From Methylobacterium sp. Leaf91 (GTDB lineage Bacteria > Pseudomonadota > Alphaproteobacteria > Rhizobiales > Beijerinckiaceae): a stretch of 64,000 bases of DNA. Position numbers and translations under genes: made by a program. The notes under the pieces are model-generated. The model was given only the letters and a program-made list of their open reading frames with translations, did not search any database and was not told the DNA's origin. The first letter of the stretch is position 1. The number at the start of each line of letters is the position of its first letter. The stretch is from assembly GCF_001422815.1 (NCBI RefSeq), contig NZ_LMMP01000002.1, positions 130,011 through 194,010 of the forward strand. Reading direction: 5' to 3'. Below, piece after piece: positions 55,687-64,000 of the stretch.

Positions 55687-56814
55687 TCATCGTTCACCCT
55701 TCCGTTCGACAATCCTGCCCAGCTTGGACAGGCGGGTCAGATCCAGGTGGGCGCCTTGCCTTGTCGTTAGTTGCGACGGCGGGAAACCGTCTACCGGGCT
55801 CCCTGAGGAGGGTCGGGGCCGTCCAGCCGTTCCTGATTGGTCTCGACATCGACGACCGGTGTCCGGCGCCCGCGATGGCTCGTAGAAAACCACCTTCAGC
55901 AGGAGGTAGACGCGACGGTCGTTCCAAGCCAGGCCACAGGCGGTCCGTAGATCCTGAACGTTAAAATAGTCTGCCATGCTCGCCAGCGACCTGCGGCCGC
56001 AATCCCAGGCGGTCCGGGTGTGCTCACGCATTCGGTCCGCGAATGCTGCCACATCCGTTTCGTCGAGGTGAAAATTGATCACCTCCTCGGTCCGCATCAC
56101 CACGGATTGCGGTGCCGCCTTCCAACACGTCAAAAAATGATCCCAGGTGCCGCGCTTCAGAAGGTCGGCTTCCCACCGATCCAAACTGACGTTCCCGGGA
56201 GGCTGAGTGAGGATGCGGACGATCCTCGATCCCACTGCGCTGGCACGGGGCTCCATGCAGGCAAGGTCGAAGAAGGATACGAGGCTGCCTCTCGTTCCGA
56301 CGACATCGCCGGGCTCCATCGGCAGCCAGTCGCCGACGAACGTCAACGTTCTCGGTTGGGCATCGTCGGGAAACTGAACCCGCAAGTCGATATGGCCCTC
56401 CCGGTTTTCGACCGCGCCGATGAGACCGTAGCGCCAATCGTTCCTGGGTGGTTCCCCCACTGCCTGCAGGGCTTCCGCGATCTCGATACGGGACCCACGG
56501 CTGCGGAAGGCCAGCTTCGATGTGGATGTAGACCGGCCATTGTCCGTGCAGGGGTGCTTGGTCCAGAGTGGGGCAAGCTCGTCGAAAAACACGCGGCTGC
56601 CGTACTGATTCTGGTAGTAAAAAACCTGAGCGTTGCAGCATGGGCATCGTGCGTTGTGGTCGACGAAGCATGCCGCCCTGCTTCGGTCAGCATCGTACTG
56701 CTTCAGCGTGATCTGAGCTTGGGCGCCCAGGCTGTGCCAAGACACCGGCGTGCTCCGCCCGTAACCGGCGCACCAACCGCATGAGCATGATGGGTAGTGG
56801 TTGTACCCGGTCAT
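55687..56814 (-). CDS. Cysteine-rich, probably zinc-binding protein, 375 aa
   Basis: Begins MTGYNHYPSCSCGWCAGYGR, with C10, C12, C15, then ARCPCCNAQVFYYQNQ with C58, C60, C61, so one or two zinc sites are likely in the first 65 residues. The remainder is soluble and includes VGDWLPMEPGDVVGTRGSLV and SFFDLACMEP, a possible beta domain, then a helical part with MREHTRTAWDCGRRSL. No catalytic motif recognised. It lies upstream of, and on the same strand as, the SNF2 helicase operon. It could supply specificity or regulation to the system; this is inferred from position only. Confidence 0.6.
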   Translation of the reverse strand: MTGYNHYPSCSCGWCAGYGRSTPVSWHSLGAQAQITLKQYDADRSRAACFVDHNARCPCCNAQVFYYQNQYGSRVFFDELAPLWTKHPCTDNGRSTSTSKLAFRSRGSRIEIAEALQAVGEPPRNDWRYGLIGAVENREGHIDLRVQFPDDAQPRTLTFVGDWLPMEPGDVVGTRGSLVSFFDLACMEPRASAVGSRIVRILTQPPGNVSLDRWEADLLKRGTWDHFLTCWKAAPQSVVMRTEEVINFHLDETDVAAFADRMREHTRTAWDCGRRSLASMADYFNVQDLRTACGLAWNDRRVYLLLKVVFYEPSRAPDTGRRCRDQSGTAGRPRPSSGSPVDGFPPSQLTTRQGAHLDLTRLSKLGRIVERKGER

Positions 56815-57129
56815 GGATTTCGACCCGATGCTCCCAAGCCTCGCAGTCGCATAAGGTAGCTAGGACCAACCTAGGCGCGCCATCCATCGCCTGCCCGTAG
56901 AGCCGCCTTCGAGACGGTGGCCCTCAGATTGCGGTCGAATGTAGCAGGAATGTCTCACATCACCGATGCTCTGACCGGCATCCGTGCGGATCGCATCGAC
57001 GTTGCTTCCGGTACGGCCACAGCGTTCCTGAAGCGTAACAGCAAGGGTCTATCGTTGTCCGTCGTCAGATGATTTGGGACAGTCTGCGGCGTTTAGGAGC
57101 GGAGACTCTGGTCCATCTGGGGTGAGAGG
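56815..57129. other. Intergenic region at IS boundary
   Basis: About 315 bp. GTCCGTCGTCAGATGATTTG followed by GGACAGT near 57,058-57,085 looks like a terminal inverted repeat of the IS3-type element to the right. No gene is supported in the remainder. Confidence 0.4.
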
Positions 57130-57512
57130 TTAGGCAGCCTGCGCCTGATGGTGCAAGCGGCGATCCATCAGGGTCTGACGCTTGATGCGTTTCCGCTCGG
57201 CCAGGATCCCTTCGCCGCGTCCGAAGTAGACGTCGGCGGGCGTGAGGTTGCCGAGGCTCTCGTGAGCTCGGCGGTGATTGTAATGCTCGATGAAGGCCCC
57301 GACCCGTGCTTCGAGTTCGCCGGGTAAGTAGGCGTGTTCGAGCAGGATGCGGTTTTTGAGCGTCTGGTGCCAGCGCTCGACCTTGCCCTGCATTTGCGGA
57401 TGGCAAGGCGCGCCGCGGATGTGGGTCATGCCCCGTGTACTGAGCCAGTCGGCCAAGTCGCTGGCGACGTAGCTCGGCCCGTTGTCGGAGAGCAGGCGTG
57501 GCCGCTGCTCCG
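57130..57512 (-). pseudogene. IS3-family transposase OrfB C-terminal fragment
   Basis: The minus-strand reading LLSDNGPSYVASDLADWLST, GMTHIRGAPCHPQMQGKVER, WHQTLKNRILLEHAYLPGEL and YNHRRAHESLGNLTPADVYF is the C-terminal half of an IS3-family integrase-core transposase. The second catalytic Asp is in SDNG and the Glu in GKVERWHQ. The N-terminal half with the first Asp is missing: the homology ends near 57,512, where unrelated sequence and another IS fragment begin. Confidence 0.85.
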
Positions 57513-57613
57513 ATACATCCGATCGATCACGGCGGCTATCACGTCGGGAGGTATTAGATCCTCTATCTCCGAACCCGCGACGCTGGTGTGGTCCTCGACA
57601 CTGATCGGACGTC

Positions 57614-57772
57614 GTGATCAAGCGATGGCGGAGGCACTACAACAGCATCCGTCCGCACTCCTCGCTCGGCTACCATCCGCCTGCACCGGAGGTCGTTATC
57701 TGGCCAACGGAACCCGGTAGCTCATCGCCGCTCGCTCGCCCCGCCATCGTCACACGACCGACGATGCACTAA
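57614..57772 (+). pseudogene. Second transposase tail, opposite strand
   Basis: Plus-strand reading VIKRWRRHYNSIRPHSSLGY then HPPAPEVVIWPTEPGSSS is the last 50 residues of another integrase-core (IS3-type) transposase. It stops at TAA 57,770. It faces away from the fragment at 57,130-57,512, showing that two insertion sequences of different subtype were cut and joined here. Confidence 0.75.
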
Positions 57773-57812
57773 GTTCGAACTGGGGCCACCGATTGGGTCG
57801 GGCCAGGATTGG

Positions 57813-58022
57813 TCATGCGAGCCAGCCTTTCTTAATGCCGTCACGCCACATCTCGGTGGCGTACTGGTCCGCGTTGTACTTAATCGTGTTTTTCAAGCGC
57901 AGGACGCGCCCCTCTCGCTCGGCCTTGGCATAGGCGGCGATGACGGCATCCTTGTCGCCACCATGGGCCTTGAACAGGCTCCGCATCATATCGCGTTGGG
58001 TCGGTGTCGGTTCATCGCTCAT
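57813..58022 (-). CDS. Hypothetical protein, 69 aa
   Basis: Begins MSDEPTPTQRDMMRSLFKAH, then GGDKDAVIAAYAKAEREGRV and YNADQYATEMWRDGIKKGWL. The pattern is two or three helices with a final tryptophan-rich segment. No signal peptide or cysteine. The start ATG at 58,022 has a plausible context and composition is typical of the chromosome. It sits between two IS fragments, so it may be a passenger. No family recognised. Confidence 0.5.
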   Translation of the reverse strand: MSDEPTPTQRDMMRSLFKAHGGDKDAVIAAYAKAEREGRVLRLKNTIKYNADQYATEMWRDGIKKGWLA

Positions 58023-58080
58023 AAACGGATCATGCCACGGTCATCCGACCGCGCCAAGACTGGGTCAATCCCGTCAGGTT

Positions 58081-58102
58081 TCAAACTGACCCACTACCGG
58101 GG
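58081..58102. repeat. IS21-like end sequence, copy 2
   Basis: The 22-bp sequence matches 36,480-36,501 at 19 positions, same orientation. A related CAAATTGACC follows at 58,116-58,126. It marks the right side of the defence block; the family assignment is from memory. Confidence 0.45.
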
Positions 58103-58317
58103 GCAGTCAAGAAATTCAAATTGACCTACGACTTATGGCACTCCAGAATTGACATTCCGCCGAGCAAGAAATAGGATGATAAGCACATCAAGACGAGAGC
58201 TGGCGCTCTCACCAACCTGCCTCTTCGCGGCAAGGTGGTTTCCAGAAAACTGGGATGCGGCCGTCATAATCGGCAAACGTAGCGGCAGCGCCAGCCCTCT
58301 CACGTGGAGGGTTTATC

Positions 58318-59037
58318 GTGACCAGAAAAACGCCTCTCGCTAAGCTGATTGAAGGTCGTTCGATGGTCCTCGATCTGTCGAGAGAAGATATTGGACAGCG
58401 TCTCGGCTACCGAAATCCCGCTAAGGCTGCTGGGCGCGTCTACGCGCTTTGCGACCATCACCCCTTTAGCAAGAAGAGCCGCCATGCACTACAGCGGCTT
58501 CCCGCTGCGCTGGGGTTGTCGGTCACTACGGTCGAGCAGGCAGTTTCTGCGACCGAGAAGCTTTTCGCGGCCTGGACTAAGGAAGCGGAGGATCAAAGCC
58601 GCCGGACACAGGAGGCGAAGGACGCAGAATGGCGTGCGAGCTTCCGGCCACACTGCGTAATCCAGACCGAGCATACCGTTCCCACGCAGATCACGATCTG
58701 CGGCCTCACGGGTGGCGCGACCATCCGACTGGTTATCCCTTTCGATCTCTCTCGGCCTCCCGTCACTTTCGTCCAGCAGGCCGTAGGTAATCTACCATTT
58801 AAAACAAATCTTCGTCCCGATGGTCGTCGGTGTGTCATGTTCTTTGGTGAGGTTATCGGGCTAATTATCAACTACACGCCTGAATCAGCCCTGCGTTGTC
58901 TTCTGGACGGAACGCCTTTGGAGGTCCTCGACAAGGCGTACCGGCTCGGTGATGTGCGCTTGTCCTTTGGCGGACGATCTCACTCACCGGCTTCGGTTTC
59001 GCAGCTCCTTGGCTTCCGGAGAGATGAGAGCACCTGA
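58318..59037 (+). CDS. Hypothetical protein with N-terminal HTH-like region, 239 aa
   Basis: Starts at GTG 58,318, with GGAGGG 6 bp upstream as a strong ribosome site, giving MTRKTPLAKLIEGRSMVLDL. Residues 18-75 look like a helix-turn-helix (REDIGQRLGYRNPAKAAGRV, KKSRHALQRLPAALGLSVTT). A short coiled region follows, then a beta-rich C-terminal half (TQITICGLTGGATIRLVIP, GRRCVMFFGEVIGLIINYTP). It may be a repressor-like protein of a mobile element. No family recognised; not obviously linked to neighbours, which are IS debris. Confidence 0.6.
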   Translation: MTRKTPLAKLIEGRSMVLDLSREDIGQRLGYRNPAKAAGRVYALCDHHPFSKKSRHALQRLPAALGLSVTTVEQAVSATEKLFAAWTKEAEDQSRRTQEAKDAEWRASFRPHCVIQTEHTVPTQITICGLTGGATIRLVIPFDLSRPPVTFVQQAVGNLPFKTNLRPDGRRCVMFFGEVIGLIINYTPESALRCLLDGTPLEVLDKAYRLGDVRLSFGGRSHSPASVSQLLGFRRDEST

Positions 59038-59099
59038 CTGCTGCATCTCATGATGAATGTCTTATCGACACGCACAGTCGGGGATGAGAGTGCCACATC

Positions 59100-59400
59100 C
59101 ACAATGGCTGGACGAGGACGACCCTTAAGCTATCCCACCGCCTTCTAGTTTGCCCGAACGTTCGTGCCGTCGAGGAACACTATCCCGAGGTGGATTCCCC
59201 CGCTACTGCACGAGATCGAGCAATCGCTTTCAAACGCCGTCATGGGACCAGCGAATGACCCGTAGGGCTGCGGCAGCGAACATATGCGCCGCGCGCCACC
59301 ACGGACCCGATTCATTAGGAATAGCTCGCCATTCGAGGCTATTCCGGTGCCGTCAAAAGATCGCCTACAACGTACGCTGCAGATTCTGCGTTGGCGTCCT
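59100..59400 (-). pseudogene. Degraded IS5-like transposase remnant
   Basis: In several minus-strand frames, pieces resemble IS5-family transposases: SLPQPYGSF, then RWSHDGV in another frame, then HLGIVFLDGTNVRAN with a stop directly after and KAVG/LKGRPRP following. The order fits (R-LP-YG, RW--DG, DGT-VRA), but stops and frameshifts break it everywhere. The similarity is weak, so the family call is tentative. Confidence 0.35.
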
Positions 59401-59570
59401 GCCCCTTGGCCGGCAGACTTCAACCAGAGTCTGCATATCAGACTACTGGGCATCATTTAACTTCATCCCTCCTCAATAAGACTGGAGTTATGCAAGCTAA
59501 AACAGTCGCTTTATGCGATTTAGGGCCCTATTTGCTATCTAATATTTGGTTTGAGGGGATATATTAAGCG

Positions 59571-62500
59571 CTAGATAATAAGAAAATCAGCAAAGGTTAG
59601 CTCAGCTTTATTATCTAGGGCCGCAAACTGAATGGCCGCAGTTCCCCCGTTGCCGTCGGCATCGTAGCTAAGGCTTCCGGTCGAGCGGTCATAAATAATA
59701 CGATCATTCGCATCATGCGCCGTCGTTCCGTTGACAAACATACCTCTCGAGAGGAGTGCTGGAATCGATTCGTTTTGATCGGTTAAGGCAGAGTATATAA
59801 ATCTATTCAGATGAATCTTATCGGATTCGCTCGAATGAAAGTCGGCCAGATGGACAAGGGAGTTTTCGCTGCTCGACCATGTTGCAAAGAGGAACGTGTC
59901 ACCGCCCTTGCCGCCGCTTAAGACGTCGGAACCGCCTCCACCATTCAGAATGTTGTCGAGATTATTACCCTTCAACACGTCGTCGTAAAAGGATCCCTGG
60001 ACATTCTCGACACCGATAAGGGTGTCCGCGCCGTCCGCTCCACGAGCCTCTCCTGTGGTGAGATTAACATCGACCGAGCCTAAGGCTCCGGCATATGAGG
60101 CAGTATCGGATCCGCTACCGCCATTCAGGATGTCGTTGCCCCGGCCCCCAGTCAGCCGGTCATCGCCGGCGCCTGTCGTAAAGCGATCATTGCCAGAGCC
60201 ACCGTTCAGTTCGATGGTCTCGACATTGGTGACAGTCGTGCCATCGCCAACGAGAGTGGTCGTCCCCTTTGGGTCGGCAAGGATGAACGTCAGATCAGTC
60301 GTCGCCATCTCGCGATGAAGAAAGGCGATATCCGCGCCTGTCCCTCCATCAATGACGTCGACGCCACCGGAGCTTATGATGTTGTCATCGCCGCTTCCGC
60401 CAATCAACGTATCGCGGTCTATCCAGGCGATCGGATAGGGGCTGTAGGGGTTAAAGCCATCGAGGATGTCATCGTTGCCCGCGCCGCCATTCAGCAGGTC
60501 GTCGCCGCCGCCACCGATGAGCCGGTCGTTACCAGCCCCAGTTGTAAAGCGATCGTTGCCTGTGCCGCCAACGAGGTAGATATTTTCGACACGGACAAGC
60601 GTGGTGCCATCCCCCTCGAGCTCGGTAATTCCGCTTGATCCCGCCATCGAGAATGTAAGCCCTGCGATCGCCGAGGACCGATTGATGAAGGCCGTGTCTA
60701 TACCGGTGCCCCCGTCGATAGTGTCCGTACCGCTATAGCTTGTAATGTTGTCATCGCCACTTCCACCGATCATAGTGTCTCGGTCCGGTGCGAAGAACGG
60801 GATGCTGCCATAGTTGTCAGAGCTGTCGACGAGGTAGTCGTTGCCCGCTCCGCCATTCAAGCGGTCGTTACCGACTCCGCCAAACAGTCTGTCATCGCCG
60901 CCTGCGGCGGTGAAGCGATCGTTGCCCGCTCCGCCGGTGAGACTGACGTTTTCGACATGGGTGATCGTGGTGCCGTCGCCCACCAGCTTTGTCACACCGT
61001 CGGACCCCGTCATTGAGAATGACAGTGCGGCAGTCGCCGACCCACGGTTGATGATGGCGGTGTCTGTGCCCGTACCGCCGTCGATGACATCTGCGCCAGC
61101 AAAGCTTCCAATGTCGTCGTCGCCGCTTCCGCCCAAGAGCTTGTCATTGCTCGTAGCAAAACTGAAGCTATATGGGTCGCCATCGTCGAGGCGGTCGTTG
61201 CCCGCACCACCATTCAGCATGTCGTCGCCGGCACCTCCCACCAGCACATCGTGGCCAGCTCCACCGTTCAGCTTATCGTTCCCGGTTCCGCCGTACAGGG
61301 TGTCATCACCAGCAGCAGCTGTGAAGCGATCGTTACCCGCGCCGCCGGTGAGGTACACGTTCTCGATATTCGTGATCGTGGTGCCGTCACCCACAAGCTT
61401 TGTGATACCGGTGGACCCGGTCATTGAGAACGCTAGCGCGGCGGTTGTCGATGAGCGATTGATGATGGCGGTGTCGGTGCCCGTCCCGCCATCAAGGACG
61501 TCAGCCCCATCATAGCTCGTAAGATCGTCGGCTCCACTCCCGCCCACGAGCCGGTCATTGCTCCCCACCTGGGTGAAGCCATAAAAGTCGGCGTCGTAGA
61601 GGCGATCGCTACCCGTACCGCCAACCAGTGTGTCCTTGCCTAACCCGCCGTAGAGGACATCGTTACCGGCTCCGCCGTTCAACTGATCATTGCCGGCTCC
61701 ACCGTACAGGCTGTCATTGCCTTCAGCGGCAGTGAAGCGATCGTTGCCCGTGCCGCCGGTGAGAGAAATGTTCTCGACATTGACAATCGTCGTCCCGTCA
61801 CCTCCGAGCTTGGTAATGCCAGTAGAGCCTGTCATGCTGAATGACAGCGCTGCAATCGCTGAGGATCGGTCGATGTATGCTGTGTCGGTTCCAGCGCCAC
61901 CGTCGATGATATCCGCTCCATCGCGGCTCGAAATGCTGTCGTTTCCCGTGCCGCCAATGAAGCGGTCATTGCCGGTCAATGAGCCGAAAGTGTAGCCGTT
62001 GAAGTCGTTTAGGCGGTCGTCGCCTGCCCCGCCGTCGAGAGTGTCGTTTCCGGTTCCGCCGTTCAGCGTGTCGTCGCCCGCTCCACCCTTTAGCGTATCG
62101 TCCCCGGCGTCACCGTCCAGCACGTCGTTCCCGCCGCCGCCATTCAGAGCGTCCTTGCCGCCGCCTCCGGACAGGAAGTCATCGTGGACGCCGGTGGTGA
62201 AGCGATCATTGCCCGAGCCACCGATCAGATGAAGGCTTTCCACGTTGACGATCGTTGTACCGTCTCCAGTGCGTCCAGTTGAGCCAGTTACGGAGAAAGT
62301 CTGAGCAACGAGGGCAGATGAGCGGTCGATGAAGGCGGTATCAAAACCTGCTCCACCATCAATAGTGTCTGCCCCGCCTGCGCTTCTGATGACGTCGTCC
62401 CCAGTCCCACCGAGCAGTCTGTCGTTTCCGGCTGGCGCGCGAAGATTGGAGCCATCTCCGTCAATGAGGCTGTCGTTACCGGCTCCGCCGCTCAGCACGT

Positions 62501-64000
62501 CATTGCCGAGCCCGCCATTCAGCGTGTCGGCGCCGGCGCCCGCGGTAAAGCGGTCATTGCCAGAACCGCCGGTCAGGCTGATAGTCTCAATGCCGACGAC
62601 CGTCGTGCCATCGCCTATGAGCGTAGTTACAGCGCCTGCATCTGCCATAGTGAAGGTCAGATTTGCGGTAGCCGAAGCGCGGCTGATGATAAGGCTATCG
62701 GTTCCGGTTCCCCCGTCGATCACGTCCCGGCCGATATAGCTGGAGATACGGTCGTTCCCGGTTCCACCAAGCAATCGGTCATTATCCGTGGAGGTGGCCG
62801 CCGAGTAGCCATTCCCATCGTTTAGGCTGTCATCCCCAGCGCCACCATCCAGCAGGTCGGACCCTTCACCGCCGGTCAAGTAGTCGTTGTCGGCACCGCC
62901 CTTCAGGCGGTCGTTGCCAATCCCCCCGGAGAGAGAATCCGTACCGGCACCGCCATTGAGTTGGTCGCTGCCGGCTCCGCCGTCGAGTGTGTCGTTGCCT
63001 GTCGTCGTCGTGAAACGATCGTTACCCGAGCCCCCGATCAGGCTAATGGTCTCGACATGGATGACACGCGTACCATCACCGTTAAGGGTGGTCGTTCTGT
63101 CGGATCCGGCCATAATGAAGGTCAGGTCGTTGACCACCGACGAGCGGTTGATCGTGGCGCTGTCGCTGTCAGCGCCGCCATCGATGAAGTCAGCGCCACC
63201 ATAGCTCGCTAACCGATCGGAACCGCTTCCACCGATGAGCCTGTCGCTGCCGACTAGGACCGTCGAGGACGGATAGGTGGCGTCCGAAAGGAAGTCATTG
63301 CCGGCTCCGCCGTCGAGGAGATTTGCTCCTCCTCCACCCGATAGAGTGTCATCGCCATCGCCGCCTCTCAGCGTATCATTACCTGCGCCACCTTCTAAAG
63401 TGTCGCCACCATTGCCACCGTTAAGCTGATCATTGCCAATGCCACCGAACAAGGTGTCGAACCCGTCGCCTCCGTTCAGGATGTCATTGCCGCCACCGCC
63501 ATTGAGTAAATCGTCGCCGCTGCCCGTGGTAAAGCGGTCATTGCCTGATCCGCCGATCAGGCTAACAGTTTCCACATTGATGACCGTGGTTCCGTCTCCC
63601 ACAAGGGTGGTCTTACCGGTTGATCCGGTCATCGTGAAAGAAAGATCGGCTGATGTGGTGAAGCGATCAAGGGTGACTCTGTCGTGACCGGATCCACCAT
63701 CAATCACGTCAATGCCACCGTAGCTCGAGATGCGATCGTCGCCGCTGCCGCCAAGCATCTTGTCGGTTTCATGGGGGACTTCAGACGAGGGGTCAAAATA
63801 TAAGTAGTCGCTTAGACTATCGTTGCCGCTGCCTCCCGAGAGAATATTTCGTCCGCCGCCGCCGATGAGCGTATCGTTGCCGTCGCCCGTGGCAAACCGA
63901 TCATTGCCAGAGCCACCGGTGATGCTGATCATCTCGACATTAAGGACCCGGGTCCCATCTCCCACCAGGGTGGATGAGGAGTCCGTGATCGAAAAGGTCA
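59571..64000 (-). CDS. Giant RTX calcium-binding exoprotein, C-terminal part
   Basis: The gene runs off the right edge, so only the last 1,476 or so codons are visible, down to the stop at 59,571. It is built from long tandem units of roughly 115-175 residues. Each has a run of RTX nonapeptides ([20 protein letters not shown] type), a segment [23 protein letters not shown], and a joining beta segment [19 protein letters not shown] with VENVSLTGG. The join recurs ten times in the window. The tail, about 190 residues from [20 protein letters not shown] to LTFADFLII, looks like the type I secretion signal region. It should fold with calcium outside the cell, as an adhesin or surface layer. Confidence 0.9.
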   Translation of the reverse strand, partial: TFSITDSSSTLVGDGTRVLNVEMISITGGSGNDRFATGDGNDTLIGGGGRNILSGGSGNDSLSDYLYFDPSSEVPHETDKMLGGSGDDRISSYGGIDVIDGGSGHDRVTLDRFTTSADLSFTMTGSTGKTTLVGDGTTVINVETVSLIGGSGNDRFTTGSGDDLLNGGGGNDILNGGDGFDTLFGGIGNDQLNGGNGGDTLEGGAGNDTLRGGDGDDTLSGGGGANLLDGGAGNDFLSDATYPSSTVLVGSDRLIGGSGSDRLASYGGADFIDGGADSDSATINRSSVVNDLTFIMAGSDRTTTLNGDGTRVIHVETISLIGGSGNDRFTTTTGNDTLDGGAGSDQLNGGAGTDSLSGGIGNDRLKGGADNDYLTGGEGSDLLDGGAGDDSLNDGNGYSAATSTDNDRLLGGTGNDRISSYIGRDVIDGGTGTDSLIISRASATANLTFTMADAGAVTTLIGDGTTVVGIETISLTGGSGNDRFTAGAGADTLNGGLGNDVLSGGAGNDSLIDGDGSNLRAPAGNDRLLGGTGDDVIRSAGGADTIDGGAGFDTAFIDRSSALVAQTFSVTGSTGRTGDGTTIVNVESLHLIGGSGNDRFTTGVHDDFLSGGGGKDALNGGGGNDVLDGDAGDDTLKGGAGDDTLNGGTGNDTLDGGAGDDRLNDFNGYTFGSLTGNDRFIGGTGNDSISSRDGADIIDGGAGTDTAYIDRSSAIAALSFSMTGSTGITKLGGDGTTIVNVENISLTGGTGNDRFTAAEGNDSLYGGAGNDQLNGGAGNDVLYGGLGKDTLVGGTGSDRLYDADFYGFTQVGSNDRLVGGSGADDLTSYDGADVLDGGTGTDTAIINRSSTTAALAFSMTGSTGITKLVGDGTTITNIENVYLTGGAGNDRFTAAAGDDTLYGGTGNDKLNGGAGHDVLVGGAGDDMLNGGAGNDRLDDGDPYSFSFATSNDKLLGGSGDDDIGSFAGADVIDGGTGTDTAIINRGSATAALSFSMTGSDGVTKLVGDGTTITHVENVSLTGGAGNDRFTAAGGDDRLFGGVGNDRLNGGAGNDYLVDSSDNYGSIPFFAPDRDTMIGGSGDDNITSYSGTDTIDGGTGIDTAFINRSSAIAGLTFSMAGSSGITELEGDGTTLVRVENIYLVGGTGNDRFTTGAGNDRLIGGGGDDLLNGGAGNDDILDGFNPYSPYPIAWIDRDTLIGGSGDDNIISSGGVDVIDGGTGADIAFLHREMATTDLTFILADPKGTTTLVGDGTTVTNVETIELNGGSGNDRFTTGAGDDRLTGGRGNDILNGGSGSDTASYAGALGSVDVNLTTGEARGADGADTLIGVENVQGSFYDDVLKGNNLDNILNGGGGSDVLSGGKGGDTFLFATWSSSENSLVHLADFHSSESDKIHLNRFIYSALTDQNESIPALLSRGMFVNGTTAHDANDRIIYDRSTGSLSYDADGNGGTAAIQFAALDNKAELTFADFLII

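Noticed and set aside
60841-61515. Plus-strand Pro/Ser-rich frames opposite the RTX gene
   Set aside because: They are complements of Gly/Asp repeats and repeat with the same period; not genes.
59571-64000. CRISPR-like spacing of repeats
   Set aside because: The repeats are coding, imperfect and in phase with RTX nonapeptides; units are hundreds of bases long with no short uniform spacers.

Overview
The window reads as chromosome of a high-GC alphaproteobacterium, most likely Methylobacterium/Methylorubrum or a close relative in the Hyphomicrobiales. This is inferred from codon bias, an Atm1-type exporter, a MucR-family regulator, a fused YdiF-type CoA transferase, a bestrophin-family protein and RTX exoproteins; no single gene fixes the genus.

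Positions 1-18,341 look like core genome: a LOG-family phosphoribohydrolase (cut by the left edge), a membrane-anchored LysM protein, an Atm1-like ABC exporter, a decayed ADP-ribosylglycohydrolase tail, an MFS carrier, a three-gene iron-siderophore-type ABC importer with start/stop overlaps, UDP-sugar dehydrogenase, a small RTX protein, CoA transferase, bestrophin, periplasmic asparaginase, an OhrR-like MarR regulator and a Nudix hydrolase.

A tRNA-Thr(GGT) gene at 18,402-18,476 marks the start of a long accessory region that probably runs to the right edge. It is a mosaic. At 18.8-20.6 kb there is an SRAP peptidase and a nuclease with a sunset domain. At 20.9-22.9 kb there are AT-rich genes, three of them for small exported proteins. 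At 23.2-27.0 kb there is a wrecked umuC, a MucR homologue with a degenerate zinc finger, and a soluble chemoreceptor-like protein. At 27.6-31.6 kb there is an integrated-element replication module: an AlpA-like HTH protein and an 813-aa helicase-primase. At 31.8-33.2 kb there is a graveyard of IS3, IS110 and IS630 fragments. At 33.3-36.5 kb a cassette encodes a phosphatase/ADP-ribosylglycohydrolase fusion with small partners, between two near-identical palindromic core-site-like sequences. At 36.9-56.8 kb there is a defence island.

The defence island is the most notable part. A GmrSD-type DUF262/DUF1524 endonuclease faces a tightly packed minus-strand operon. Read in transcription order this holds a SNF2 helicase (1008 aa), an N6-adenine methyltransferase (1602 aa), a DUF1998 helicase with a probable C-terminal nuclease domain (2116 aa), and a UvrD-type helicase with an N-terminal RelE/ParE-like domain (725 aa). 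A 375-aa cysteine-rich protein lies upstream on the same strand. The gene set overlaps DISARM and Druantia (SNF2 helicase, adenine methylase, DUF1998 helicase) but lacks the DISARM phospholipase D gene and adds the UvrD fusion, so it may be an undescribed or poorly described variant. The window ends in more IS debris, two small unknown genes, and the C-terminal 1.4 thousand residues of a giant RTX protein that runs off the right edge.
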